Assembly: GCA_029582265.1 (NCBI GenBank)
Contig: CM055819.1
Span: forward strand, 38,017,934 to 38,081,933
Reading direction: 5' to 3'
Source of the DNA: Zoroaster sp. YZ-2022
Lineage: Eukaryota; Echinodermata; Asteroidea; Forcipulatida; Zoroasteridae
Length of the DNA: 64,000 nt
Below, in pieces: positions 36,201 to 51,200 of this stretch (within the stretch, counting starts at the first letter, position 1; the number at the start of each line of letters is the position of its first letter). The position numbers and the translations under genes are program-made. The notes under the pieces are model-generated. The model did not search any database. It had not been told where the DNA came from and saw only the letters and a program-made list of their open reading frames with translations.

Positions 36201-39200
36201 ACAAGAAACCATAAAATCTGGTAAACTAAATTTGACCTCTTGGTTCTTCCGTTATTTTTTATATTTGTTTCATTATAGTTTATATCTGTTTATTGTAGTT
36301 CACTGACAATGGTGTGATTATTCTCTCCAATGAGCAACGTCTGGACAGACGGGCGTTTCCTAATCCTCAAAGTAACAAGTTTGCTGGAAATCAGAAAATG
36401 ATAGCTGTTTATTGGTCAGATGTCTACAGTAAAGTATTTACTCGTGAAAAGAATGTCTTCTATCAGGTAAGTTCTAATCCCACGTTTTTGTATCATAGAC
36501 AGAATGTAATGTATTACTAGTGTGAAAATATCAGAGCAGAAGTGAATTTTAAATTGGACTATCCTGTTGGTAAGTCGATATGCAATACGTGCGCGCATTG
36601 CTGGTACATGCATTCTTTACACTCTTCCGGCTCTAAAGCTGACATACATTGTGTGTAATTTAACCTAAATTCTTTGGTTTTTAACGATCTAAAGCGATTC
36701 TTGAGGCAGAAATTTTGAGTCTTTACATCACATAATTAAGGCCAAACCTAAGCTTTCTAATTTCTTGCCTTAAAGGGAAAAGGGTAGTCGTTGCATTTCC
36801 AATGGGCTTCTGATACTCGTTGGAGCTGCAGCCTGTGCGAAGTGGGCATGGTTTATGTTGGAATTTCATCACACGTACTTCATCACACCAACAGGATAGA
36901 CACTACTCCCCCATATACACGCTGGAAATACTCCATATGTGGATATAGTCATAGTATGTGTACAAATAAGCACACTATCCAGCAGGAGGTCGTGGGTTCG
37001 AATCCCGCCCGGGTTGCTTGTGAAGATGAAGTTTTTCACAGACACTCGGAAAGCATTGTGTATGCAGTGCTATACACACGTCGGTGTAGGGCAAAATTAA
37101 AATCAATTGTTTATCACCCGACGCAAGAATTTCACCAACCTATATCTATTGCGGAACCCGCTGCTATAATAGTGGCCAAGAGGTTAAGACGTCTGCACTA
37201 GTAAGCAGGAGGTCATGGGTTCGAATACCACCCGAGTCGCCTGTGAAGTTTTTGACAGACACTCGGAAAGCACTGAGTGTGCGTTGGAGTAGGGCAAAAT
37301 TAAATGAATCATTTAGAATAATTTGTTGCATCCTTTAATTACCCATGAAGGAAATTTTCCATCCTTCAGGAATTAGCTAACCAGTACTGGATGATTTGTA
37401 CTGATAATTGGCAGAGTTGTAATGACTAAGAGTCAGTGACTCGACTCGACTGAATAAGTCAGACTTGAGTCAAAAGTTTAAGCGACTTGAGTCAACTCGA
37501 TTTATTGCCACAAAATGACCCGACTCATCTCGAGTCCCTGCATTGAAAGACTTGACTCGACTTGAGTGCCATGGCCGAGTGGTTTAGTGCATCGGATTTG
37601 TGTTCTGATGGCTGAGTCATCAGAATGTGGGTTCGAATCCTGGCCGGGACCATGGTGCTTGTGTCCTCGAGCAAGACACTTTACCATAATTGCTTCTCTC
37701 CACCCAGGAGTAAATGGGTACCTGTGAGGGCAGAGTTTTTATTTGTTTTATTTTTTTAAATTTTTTATTTACTGTCAGTTGTGTTTGATTAGCCCTATAT
37801 GCGCTGAAATGGCAGCAATTGAGCTGTATACTCCCCAGGGAGCTGAGATGGTTTCAGGAATGATTTATAAGCCTGATGGGCAGGGGTAATAATGTACAAC
37901 GTTGTGATACCTCGTGTAAGAGCACTTTAAAAATGCCTTCCTTATTATTGAATCAAATGACTTAAAGATGAAATATCAGCCCAGCAGCAAATCGCACAAA
38001 TTTTGTCATGCACTGTTCAAATTCCATTGTGCACTGCATGCTAGTTTTTGCTGTGTTGCAGATTCATACATCCCTGTCCGAAAGCTACATTGAATGAATA
38101 TCCATATGCTATAATCTGATCAAGAGTTTAAAAAGTTGCAATTTAATGACTCAAAATTACTTAAGCATGATAAGTGAGTTGATTCAATTCGAGTTGACTT
38201 TGTGACTCAATATGACTCAACCTTGGCATGTTGATGACTCGACCTGACTCAAGTCATTTCCTTTAAAAAAAAATAACTTGACTCAAGTCTAAATATTCAG
38301 TGACTTAATTGTTACATTAACAATAATAACTCTGATAAGTGGAGCACTTGTCTTATTTTCTTTCGGCAGGTGAATGATAAGTACAGTACAACAGTTAATC
38401 AGACAATGTTGGATATTGCCAGTGCTATCGTGTCAGCAAGTTTTCAAAATTACAGCCGTTTTGCAGCAAACTGGATGCTAACCATCACATGGAGCAAGGT
38501 TCAAACCAGATCAGGGCCAAATGTAAGTTTATTATTATATTAGTGTTTTATTTCTCTCCACAACAGAATGTACATCAAAAACTGAAATCAGTTTATTTTA
38601 GTTTGTCCTCATCGTATACAGTCAGGTTGACTTTAATGTCAAAACATATAGTATCAGTAACACCATGCCGTATACTTAACTATTAAATTGCTCGGCATAG
38701 GGTACTCGCCTCGCTTTCACCTCTGCTGACCCTGGTTCGAATACCACTCTGCACTGAGCTGACATGTGGATTGAGTTTTCAGTCCACACCTGATTACGTG
38801 GATTTTCCCTAGAATATTTGTCTGGGGTTTTCCTCCCACATCTAAAACTGAACATTGAGCTACAGTGTTACAGACACTTGTGAGTAATCCTTGGTTTCAT
38901 TACCATAAAGATATATAATAATAAAGATAATAATAATAATTAGAATTATAATCTTCAAGAGAAACATCTTCAAGAGATATCAACATCTATTAGAGTGGAA
39001 TTACTACAGAAGGCGGCACTCTTAGGGACAGCAAGGATTCCACGAAAGACACTTGAGATCTAAGGCTACGGGATGTAGCTTGACTTGAGGTGGCAGAAAG
39101 GAAAACATGATCTTTCTTTTTCATGCAGTGAAATAATAATAACATTTGTATTCATTAAAAGTATTTACAAAATTATTATTTTTTAATTTTTTATATTTTT

Positions 39201-42200
39201 TGTACAGGTTGCAAACACTTTCCAAGCCGTACTTGTAACAGATGCAGTTCATAGTTTTGTCATCCTGAACTACCAAGATTTCAATTGGATCCATGCTTTC
39301 TTATTTAATCGACATATCATCCAAGGTTTCACTTGTGGACAATCAGGCGAGAGTTACTATGTTCCAATACCAAATGATTCTCTTGACCGTCCTAATAACA
39401 TCATTGGAAATGTTGGCAGGAAAGGACGATGGATTTACAAACTTGATTCACGTATGCCTACAGACGACTTTGTTAATCCATATCAATTCTGCCGAAACTG
39501 GAATAGACGTCAGAGATTTGACAGGAGTTTTTCTTATTTTTATGATCTATATGCTGACACTTGCCCATGTAGTTTGATTATGGCATGGCTAGACCGAAGA
39601 TACGTTCCTGTCACCCATTCCTACGTTCTGCCAACACAAGGAGGGCCAGGCATTAGTAAGGAGCCTTGTACTTTATTGCTGTTTTGCTATTCCTGTATTT
39701 TATGAGCAAAATTTTGTTGTTAAAATCATCGCTGTAACCTTCAGAAACATATTGAAATCAATCTGTGAAAAATATCATATTTATTTGAACAAGAGAGTTT
39801 CCTGCAAAGCACTGTTAGGCCAAAAATGTCTCTGGTTTCTGGTCTCCTCACACAGAGCTGCGTGGCAGCATATTAAATTTTATTTATTTTTTGCTATGAA
39901 ACGATATTTTCACATGCATTATCATGGAAGCAAGCCCATTTTTTGATAGTTTATTGTCTGATGAGTAAAACTTTTTGAAATGACTTAAAGCGGCAGTTTC
40001 AAAGGATATGATAACAGGAACCACCTTGTAATAATTGTGTTATGTATCAATTATCCATAGTTGCTGCTTGTTATGTGCGACTGTTTCAATTCCCGGGGAC
40101 CCCAGGCCCACAGTGTTGCTACAATTTTTTCTCCAGTGATTTTCTGTATGATGTGCGGAATGCGAAAGTTGCCTCAGTCTTTGAAAGATTCCCGCTCAGT
40201 CCTGCGTTCTATACACCCAGTCTGTTTCAACGGTGGTATGGTAAGATCTCTGATTTTTTTTTTTTACAATAACATATCTATTCAACTAATCCAGTACTTA
40301 ATGCATTTGAAAGGATTTAAGGTTGAGACTACCACACTGCGATTTGAACCTCACTAGGTCTCGTGACTGTGATCAATAAAAGGGAAAACAGTTGCAATTA
40401 TTTGGGAAAAAAGAGAATTTTTTTAAAAACTAATTTGAAATAACTGCTTCTTTGTGGTTTTATTTAATGCTGTCCATTGCTTTAATGTGATTCTGCCACA
40501 CCTTTTATTTGAATTGTTTTAGCATTAGCATTTTTCTTCCAGTTAACATATTTATATGGTTGCTGTTTACAGATGAAGAGGTACTGGCCCGCTACTACTG
40601 CTGTGAGAAATCTACTTTATGCAGCTTGTACAAACAGTGGAGACCACTCATGACCTGCGCTAGATATCGTCCACCATTTTGGTGTAAGTTATATTCATTC
40701 TCTTCATTCAGTTATAAAAGTACAGCAAATGGTTATGTGCAGGTGCATTGATTAGTGTTGAAAGGGAGTGTGCTCACTCCCTTCCACCCCCCCCCTTTTT
40801 TTTTTAGAAGGGAGTCAACATTATGGTTGCATATAGCATGCCTTCGGGAAACTGCAGATTAAATTAGTCAAAACTTGATGTCTCGCAACTGCTGAGCTCA
40901 TTGCACACCTGTGCAGATGTTGTATACAATTATAAGTTTTAAAGAGTTGAAACAAATTGTCTTTGGAGTGTACTCCTACAAGATCTGAAATAAAAAACCA
41001 CATGGTGTTTTATTTAAATCATTTTTGTTACATATTTTCATTTGAAATTACAGCCAAGTATGGTTTTTAAACAGTCAAACTTTCAAGGTTAATAATAATA
41101 ATAATAATAATAATAAAGATTTTTAGCGCGCACATATCCACCCTGCTGGGCGCTCAAGGCGCGGAAACAAAGAAAAAACATGAATACAAACAATATACAA
41201 TGATAGCATAGGGGAAAAAAAATTATGTACCGAGATACATGTACCTACAATGCAATTACAAATATACATCATCATTGAAGAGTTGTGACATAAGATGAGT
41301 TTTAAGCATCGACTTAAATCTGGTTATACTATGACAAGATTTGAGTTTAGTTGGAAGATGATTCCAGAGGTTGCTTAAGTAATTCATTTATTGAATTTTT
41401 TATATTATCTGTAATTTTTTAATTTTTTTTTATAATAATCTCCTCTAAAAACCCCAGCTTGGCTCTTTGGAGATCCTCATGTGAGAACTCTTGATGGATT
41501 GGACTTCACCTTCAATGGTCTTGGTGAATATTCACTGATTTTAATTGAAGACAGCGGAGATAAGCAGTTTGAATTACAAGGTCGGACACAACGAGCAGTC
41601 AACTCCAAAACTCAACAACTCACCAATGCTACATTCTATTCTGGGTTTGCTGCGCACTTTGTTGGTGATACAAGGGTTTGTAGCTCTATTTCTTTAATAA
41701 AGCCTAGATTTTCAGTTGTTGATCATGATTTTAAATGTTGAAAGTCATCTTTTTGTCATATATTATTTATTTAATTTGGCTTGACATGGTGGGACACGGA
41801 GTGCGCTTTCGTTTTTTCCCACAATTTTTTACCAGACTTCATTTTATTGTTAATTTTTTTATAACAGAAATCATCATGTAGCTTTGCATGGTGAAAAAGG
41901 ATAATTAGAGACTTTTTGCGATGACACCATGTGAAATGCTCAATTGAGTAGTAATTAGTTCTGAAAAGAACCGGTATATGAATATATTTAGTCCATCTTA
42001 TTAATCTCTTATTAATTTTAGATTGAGATAAAACTTACCCCGGATGGCACAGATCTAATAACAACAGTTAATGGGATGAATGTTACACCCACGGCCAAAG
42101 GTAAGACCATAATTAGATGACTGGAGTCTTTGCATGCATACTGGAGGAATCTGCCCTGTGACGCTAAAAGCTAAATAGCTATTCAAATATCACTAGTCAA

Positions 42201-45200
42201 AACAATGCCACCATCCACTTAAAAACCTGCATTGCTGTGTGTATAATTGTGAAAAAGATTTCTCATCAATGTCTTAGTGCAAGACTAGTGTCCAAGTTTA
42301 TCAGGTGGATCAAATCTGGATTGATGTATTATTAAAATGATCACCAAATAAAAAAATTATTCAAATAAAACTGCCATTACATACTTGTATTTATTGACTA
42401 TCTTATGCATCTTTCCTTAGATATAGTGCATAAGACATCCTCTCTGTATTGGTGTTGGTCAGACTTGTATTAGAGTCCTCCAACCTCAAGTCTGAGTCTG
42501 AGTCCCAAGTCATGTGGGTTGAGTCTGAGTCTGAGTCCCAAGTCATGTGGGTTGAGTCTGAGTCTGAGTCCCAAGTCATGTGGGTCGAGTCCAAGTCTGA
42601 GTCCCAAGTCATGTGGGTTTGAGTCCGAGTCATGAGTCACAAAGGTCATACAAGTCTGGTGTTTGTAATGAGTTACATGCATGATTTAAAAACAATAACC
42701 CGTTCTGATTTTGATTAAGCTCCAGCCAGAAACTGAGTCGTCAGTTGTTTGTTGGCCTTATGGTAACTGATGATATTGCATTTGTGTTGTTGTTTTGTTG
42801 CAGAGATGCTGATTGGTAATTTCAGCCTGAAAAGAGAGGAGAATCCCATCAAAGTGATTGCTATGTTTGCCGCCGATATCCAACTAACTGTTGGACTAAA
42901 TAACAGCATTGCGGACATTACTGTCCAATTAGATCAAGACTACCGAGGGAAAACTAAAGGATTGTTAGGTGAGTCGATTATTTCTGAAAGGATTTTCAAT
43001 TTGCTGTATGTCACAACTCAGACGTGTGATTTCAGGATTTCTCTTGATTTCAGGATTTTTTACAAATCTCCCTTTGCCACAAAATTTTCTTGAAAGACGA
43101 GAAGTAGCCACCAAAGAAAGAAGTATTGTGTCCAAACCTCTAGTTTCTTGTTTGTGGGGATGTGGAGAGTCTGTAAATCCTCCAAAATTAAACATCCAGG
43201 AGGTTCAGGGGGCTTTGTCCTCTAGACCAAAGGGAGACCCAGGCCTGCTACCTATTTTTCAGGAGTGTCAAAATCACACCACTGACAACTAGAAAACTAC
43301 AATAAAACATGTCCTCTGTTGTACTGTCATATATACTGATGATATATTTACAAACATGTATTTAAAAAAATTTGTCACATAAATGACCATTTTCTACTAA
43401 TTAGCAACACCCAAAAGACAACCTATTTAGAAGTTTGTGCAGCAACTTGTTGATGTCTTAGTTTAGTGTGCATTGCAAGTTTTTAGTGATGGGATCATTA
43501 ATGATTCCACATACTGCGTTCACACAATTTTACCGCTATCAGCACTGTGCATGTCCTAGCCCTCTAGCGAATGCACCCAGTGTCCTAATGATTCAGCACT
43601 TCTCCGGTTTCTGGTCACACATCAGCTTCAAAATTGGTGCGGTGACGCGCTTTTTTTTTTTTTTTTGGTAATCTTTTTTTATTTTTCCAACCAGTGAAAT
43701 ACGTGATACATGTACACATGGTTATTTGAACCAGACCAAATTTCCCGTACACAAAGTACGGTGGCTAAGAGAGGCCTCGCAAATCGGGCAAACGTTCATA
43801 CCCCTATGTGAAAAAGTTGTTTAAAACACAGCACGGCAGAATTTCAATTGATCCAGCAATTTTGGCTGCAATTGGACATCGTTTCAAAAATTAAAAAAGG
43901 AAACTAAAAATGGTGACACGTAGGTCTGAGGCGATGCGTGCGGAGACCAGAAACCGGAGTATTTGAAAAAAAAAAAAATTTTGCCTAAAAAAACATCAAC
44001 TAAATTGTTTACCTCCAGGGACAAACATGTGAGCATTAGTATAAATATGACAAATCTGAATGTATTTTTTTTTTTTTTCCCCTGAAACTTTATACATGTT
44101 GTTTGATGATGTATAAATTTTGATTCTAACATTACCATAATGGCTCTAAATGGTATGATTAAGACTTGATCTCATAAAGTTCCTCTATTTTGGTTTCTTT
44201 TATTGAGGTGTGTGGGATGATGACCCTAGTAATGACACTCTGAGGCGTGATGGTGATTTGCAACCAGCCACAGGTGCAGATGGAGAGATGCTGGATCATG
44301 ACTTCTTCTATTTTGGCGAAACCTGTAAGAAGATGCATAATGTTAATACAGATGAGTTAATGCACTCCATGGACAATAGAAACAAATATTCAATTATTAA
44401 TTGATGGAACACTTGTGTCAGGATTTTTGAACAGTTTCATATTTAGAATTGATTAAATTTATTTTTGCCCATCACTGACGGGAAAGCTTGGTGTCAAGAG
44501 GTTAAGATGTCTGCACTAGTATTAAATGGGGGATCGTGGGTTTGTGCACCACCCACCCACACAAGTCACATGTGAAATTTTTCCGCAGATACATCTGTGA
44601 ATAAATTAATAAATTAAATAAACATTTTTGTTCTCTATCTTTGAATATGTGTCAAAAAAGTCAATTGAATAAGTTGATCTTATCATCAGCAGGATCTAGA
44701 TATGTGACCTTGAAAACACGTGACCCCAAGATCAGATTGTAGACTCCTGTTTGTAATGTGCACCCCTTCCCCATCCTCCCAATCATCTCTGTTAGAAATG
44801 GTTTGTTGGCTCTGAAAATGGCTCCCTTCACTCCGCTTGTGTGCTGATCAAAAGGCAAACTTAATTAATTTTCAGGCTTGTATTATAAAATGTTTATTTA
44901 CCGAGCTGAATTCATGTTTAGGTAATGCCTAAACACTACAATACAACAAGATTCTACACTGGCAGGCAGCCCAACTCATCACACCCATCGACGCATGGCA
45001 CCCCAGATGCATCAGAGAGGCCATCGAGATCGTTAAACACAACACTGTGCCACAGGACATCGGCTTCTATACATCAGCGACATTTGGCGACCAATACAAC
45101 AGACTGAAGGATCTTCTATATCCAAAGTCAACCACCCTCCTTCCCCCTGTGCTTGTTAACAACTGATTCAGTTCAGTGAGCACACACTCCTCTCCCCCAA

Positions 45201-48200
45201 CCCATAGGATCCTAGTCTCAACAGTTCCCGCCTGCGCGCCTCAACGAAATAATCCCCCAGCATCCATTCATGGGATGATCCTCCAGCAGTCTACTTAAGC
45301 AGCAACATTTTCCAGAGTCCGGCATTCTCCTGAGGACGATCAGAGCATACTGATTGAAACGTTGAGTTGTACCTCCAGTTCTTTTCAGAACTAATTACTA
45401 CTCAATTGAGATTCCACATGGTGTCACCGCAATTAGTCTTACTTAAGATTCTACACAGTATTGATTGTATTTTAAATCACTATCCTCATCCAAACAAACC
45501 ATTGAATTAAACATCTGCTGAACCGCTAGAATTGAGTCAAAAATTAATATAAAGCAATAACGTTGCAGTCATACATGCCCTCATTAATGGCCATTTATCA
45601 CTATAAACTGAAATACTTGCAGGGCGTGTTAGTGCAAATGATTCACTCTTCTACTACATCGGACCTGAGGAGAGCTGGGAAACAATGAATGATCTGGATT
45701 TCATACCAAACTTCTTAGATGAACTGCTTGCAAAAGCAGATCCACAAGATCGCCAAGCTGCTGAAGACACGTGTGGAGATAATAAAATGTGTCTTTATGA
45801 TACATTGGCAACGGATAATAAAGACATTGGGTTAGCTACAATGACACAGAATGATATCAACATGGAAAACATGAAATCTGCAAGTGAGTATATTTAGATT
45901 ATGGAGTGAACAAAGAAAATAGTTTGATTGATAAATGATTGTGCAATCCCATTCAGTGACACTGTTGTCTTGTTTTATTCAAATTTTATTTGTGGTACAA
46001 AATTGAGGTGAGTTCAGTTTGAATATTTCCACAGTTGTTATTTTGACACGGATTTTAAGTGGAAATAGTTGACCTTGGTACCAGTAATGCTTGGTACCAA
46101 TTTGACCATTAGAATGTTTAATTGGGTGTGAGAGACTTTTTGCATATCCTTGGGTAGCAATAGCAGTGCTTTCATGCCTCAAACAGCGAATGGTTGATTT
46201 AAAAGAATCAGGAGGTCTCTTGTCTAACTGTATCCTGGAATAAGCAATTGTGGTTTGCCTATTGGTTGTGATTTGTGCAGGCCAGTTAGCAAGTTCGTGG
46301 TAGTTATATCTCGCCACAATTTTAATCTTTCATACTTTTTTTAACTCCGCAAAATGGTTCCGATCAGAACCACACTTCAGAAGAGATCATGGTTGTTATT
46401 ACCACAATAACAATCTTAATCAATCTCCACCATGCAATTTGCCTCAATTAAATCTTTTAATGAATAACGGAATACAATATTTCTTTTACAGTTAACTTTC
46501 CACCGAATCTCACAGTCGTGGATACCATTAATGTGACCGTAGGAGAGAATTTCTCCCTGCAGTTGGAAGCTTTTGATCCTGACGGGGATGATATTACATT
46601 TGAGCTTCTTGAGATGGTGGAAGGTGCATTTGTATCACCAAAAGGTAAGTATATAATCAGCAGCAGTGGCAGATACATAATTAAAATGTGGGGCATTGAC
46701 CTAAAAAATTGCTCTAAAAATACAGATCAAATGCAAAGTTATAAATAAGAAATTACAAGGTGAACATAAACATCTAAGAAGCAAAACATATAATCAATTA
46801 ACAGGAGTACAATAGGCCTATAGTATTTTCTTTTTACTAGGAAAATAACAGTGATAATGTACAGATTTTAACCAAAACTTTTAGAAAAATAAAGATTCAT
46901 ATGGAATATGTATCTTTAACTGTTGTAATATATTTTTTCTTTCACTATTGTCCTACGTGCTTTGGATCCTTAGGAAGCTAGAGGTAGGGGGATGACCAGT
47001 AAGGGGAGGGAACAACTTTCACCCTAAAATTGAACATCTCATAAATTACTAAAGTGGAGGTGGTGCACACATGGATCCTCCCCCCCCCCCCCAATCTGCT
47101 ATTGATCAGAAGTTTATTACCTACACAAAGTGTACCAGTCTGCTATAAACCAGTTCACGGCGTATTCCAAAAGCACTATGTCCCCAAATCAATTTATTGT
47201 TGGTCTAGTCACAAATTCATTTGGGCACTTACTATTAAGAGCTTCCAATGACAATTTTGTGAAATACGTTACTTCAAATTAATTGTTTTCATTTTGAAAA
47301 GTATATAATAAATGTGAAAACTGAAGAAAAAAAATCTGAAAATTCTGTAAAAACAGCAAAAGTCAAAAGATCAAAAACAAACTTGTATTGAAATTACAAG
47401 GTGAATAGAAACATCCAAGAAGCAAAACATATAATCAATGAACAGGAGTATAATATAGTATTTTCTTTTTACTAGGAAAATAGTAATAGCAATGTACGGA
47501 TTTTAACCAAACATTTCATAAAAACATAGATTCATATGGAATATGTATCTTTAATATCCTCCTACTATTGATGCACTTTAGTGGGAAGTTGATACAGATG
47601 TCAAAACCAGTCAACTGCCCGTTTTGACTGTTGACCCAAATGTGCACACAGGGGCATTTTTGACTGGTTTTTGCTGTCATTTTGACCACCCTGAACAATA
47701 CCAGACAATACTTTTACCAGTCAACTCGGTCGACTCATTTTGACCTGAAAATGTACTTACTACATGCAAGGTTTGAGAGTGTTTGACTTTTAAGTGCACT
47801 AGATATACCTTGGGAAGTATATCAAAATTTTGACTGATTTTGACCCTTGTAGTAGTAGGAGGGTTAACTATTGTAATATATGTTTTCTTTCACTATTGTC
47901 ATACGTGCTTTGGATCCTTAGGAAGCTAGAGGTTCCTTATTAATTGTGTATATTAACTGTGTTTATGTACATATGTTTCTTTAGGTGGTCTCTTTATGTG
48001 GACACCTGTGGACAAGTCAAAGGTCAGGATTGGTTTCCTAGCAACAGATGACAAATCTAATGCAACAACAGAACCAATTGTGAAGCTGTGTGACTGCATG
48101 AATGGTGGTACTTGCCTGTTTGATCAGTACGTGATGGGCACCATGCTCATGGAAGATCGATTTGGGGTAAGTTTTGCAGATATTTTGTATTCGAGATACA

Positions 48201-51200
48201 TAATAATTCACTTGTTTCACTATCTTACCACTAGCCAGACACTAGCCATATTAGTTATAGGGACAGTATCATCACAATCAACAGGGCATGGAATTGGAAT
48301 GCTAGTTTTAGATTAACTCAGTGACTGCTATAATACCTCACATGATAAAGTCATGTAACTGTTGCTGCTGCATAAATGAGCCAGTAATTTTTCAGTCACA
48401 GTGTTCATCTTAAAACTAGGACATCGATTCCATGTTCTGTCGAAAATCTGCTCTGATCGTAATGATACTGCCCCTTTAACCCCATGTGACTATGTTTTAG
48501 CCTTTCAGGAAATTTACAAAAAGTTGCCGTTCAGAAACTTTTTTGTAAAAAATAAAAACACAAAAAATTAGGACCTATTATGATGAAATTTTCTCAGTTG
48601 AGTTTTATGATGTATTTCTTGAAAACTAGAGGGTTGAAATGAAAATGCATTACCTGATACCAATGTTATACCTTCCCTTTAAGAAGGGTTGCATTGGGTT
48701 GAAATAAAAATGCATTACCTGATACCAATGTTATACCTTCCCTTTAAGAAGGATTGCATTGGGTTGAAATAAAAATGCATTACCTGATACCAATGTTATA
48801 CCTTCCCTTTAAGAAGGGTTGCATTGGGTTGAAATGAAAATGCATTAGCTGATACCAATGTTATACCTTCCCTTTAAGAAGGTTGCATTGGGTTGAAATG
48901 AAAATGCATTACCTGATACCAATGTTATACCTTCCCTTTAAGAAGGGTTGCATTGGGTTGAAATAAAAATGCATTACCTGATACCAATGTTATACCTTCC
49001 CTTTAAGAAGGTTGCATTGGGTTGAAATGAAAATGCATTACCTGATACCAATGTTATACCTTCCCTTTAAGAAGGGTTGCATTGTGTAAACTAAGACTTT
49101 GTTTCATTTCTCCCATTGCCTTAATCCTTGTGTTGTACCTCAAGGTGGTGTTATGTGAGTGTCTACCTGGCTGGACTGGTGAGTTCTGTGAGATCAACTA
49201 TGACGCTTGTGCAGACAACCCATGTTTCTTTGGAGTGACTTGTTTTGATGAGGATCCACCGTCATCAAACAGCACCTGTGGACCCTGCCCAGATGGAACG
49301 GATGGAGATGGCAAAGATTGCCGAGGTCCGTCAAGCATTTTTGTCTTCCATTCAAACTTCTCTTATAAATTTGGATGAAATCGAGTACACCATTCCAAAA
49401 ATGTGAGAAAATGGTACCCCAAATAGAAATGGTTTAATACAACGTTTGGTTTGCTTTAGAAGTTATATCATTCCAGAAAGGTGATTGTTTTACATTTTCA
49501 GACATTGTGTTGATAAGTAGAAAAATCAACATTTTGCTTTCAATTGTAACAATTNNNNNNNNNNNNNNNNNNNNNNNNNNNNNNNNNNNNNNNNNNNNNN
49601 NNNNNNNNNNNNNNNNNNNNNNNNNNNNNNNNNNNNNNNNNNNNNNNNNNNNNNNNNNNNNNNNNNNNNNNNNNNNNNNNNNNNNNNNNNNNNNNNNNNN
49701 NNNNNNNNNNNNNNNNNNNNNNNNNNNNNNNNNNNNNNNNNNNNNNNNNNNNNNNNNNNNNNNNNNNNNNNNNNNNNNNNNNNNNNNNNNNNNNNNNNNN
49801 NNNNNNNNNNNNNNNNNNNNNNNNNNNNNNNNNNNNNNNNNNNNNNNNNNNNNNNNNNNNNNNNNNNNNNNNNNNNNNNNNNNNNNNNNNNNNNNNNNNN
49901 NNNNNNNNNNNNNNNNNNNNNNNNNNNNNNNNNNNNNNNNNNNNNNNNNNNNNNNNNNNNNNNNNNNNNNNNNNNNNNNNNNNNNNNNNNNNNNNNNNNN
50001 NNNNNNNNNNNNNNNNNNNNNNNNNNNNNNNNNNNNNNNNNNNNNNNNNNNNNNAATACCATTGTTATTGATGCATGAGTTCTTACAGAAAACTACATGT
50101 GTAAACATGCCCTTGAAGCAATGCTTTGTACTGCAACTTTTTTTTCAGCTGAATTTTCATTCAAATCACTCATGCAATAAGTTGGTGTTCCATCTATCCA
50201 AAATACATGGATTTTTAAGTTTCTAGCTTTCATTTTTTTAAATAATTTTTTTTTCAAGATGACACACGATCTTTACCAAAAGATAAAGATTGATTGGGTC
50301 AATTGGCGATAATGATCCAAGCTGAGTGCGAGGTCCATAATCCACCTTGGCAGTGACCCCAGTGGTAAAGGCCAATCGTGTGCATGATTGAATTTCAACC
50401 ATTTCATTACGAGCTGTGTAGAACATGTCATTCTGTCATTTGCTTTTTGAATTTTTAAAATTCATACAATACTTGTTGAGATATTCTAAAAAATATTAGG
50501 GGGAACTTAGAAGTTGTGATGGGTGTATATTAACCAGTTCGCGTCGGAGGCCGTGTATACACGCAATTTTTTTTGGACAGCGGATCGGAGAGCGTCTAAA
50601 CACGCCACAGGATTCTCGGGAATATTTGTATAGATTCCCGGTCGACGTGGCAACGAGCCATAAGCATACGGTGGAAGACGCGGTCTCCCCGGTCACGACC
50701 TGGTGAGCACCATTGGTCGTGTTTGTGCGGTAAAAATAAACCCGCCACGGGGTTCGGAAAAACTTTTTTATTCCCGGTGCGAACTGGTTAAAGGCTGATA
50801 AAAACCAGCTTTTTTTGCAATTTTTTAGAGTAAAACTTTGTTTTGCCTCATGCTAACTCATGCAATAAGTTGGTGTTCCATCTATCCAAAATACATGGAT
50901 TTTTAAGTTTCTAGCTTTCATTTTTTTAAATAATTTTTTTTTCAAGATGGGCATTTTTTACTTAAAGGAAATAAAAGTTCCCTGCTTGGCCTTTACCACT
51001 GGGGTCACTGCCAAGGTGGATTATGGACCTCGCACTCAGCTTGGATCATTATCGCCAATTGACCCAATCAATCTTTATCTTTTGGTAAAGATCGTGTGTC
51101 AACATTTTATTTCTTTATTCGTTTTGTTTTGTTTTAGTTTTTTTTTGTTAAACCTTATTTTGTATCAAATCAGACTTGGAGCATAGGTTGGTACAGACCC

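Noticed and set aside
44661..44858. Minus frame of 65 residues
   Set aside because: No recognised domain and no splice signals that fit; probably chance or a decayed repeat.
49434..50226. Frames across the second gap
   Set aside because: Same reason: created by the 500 N.
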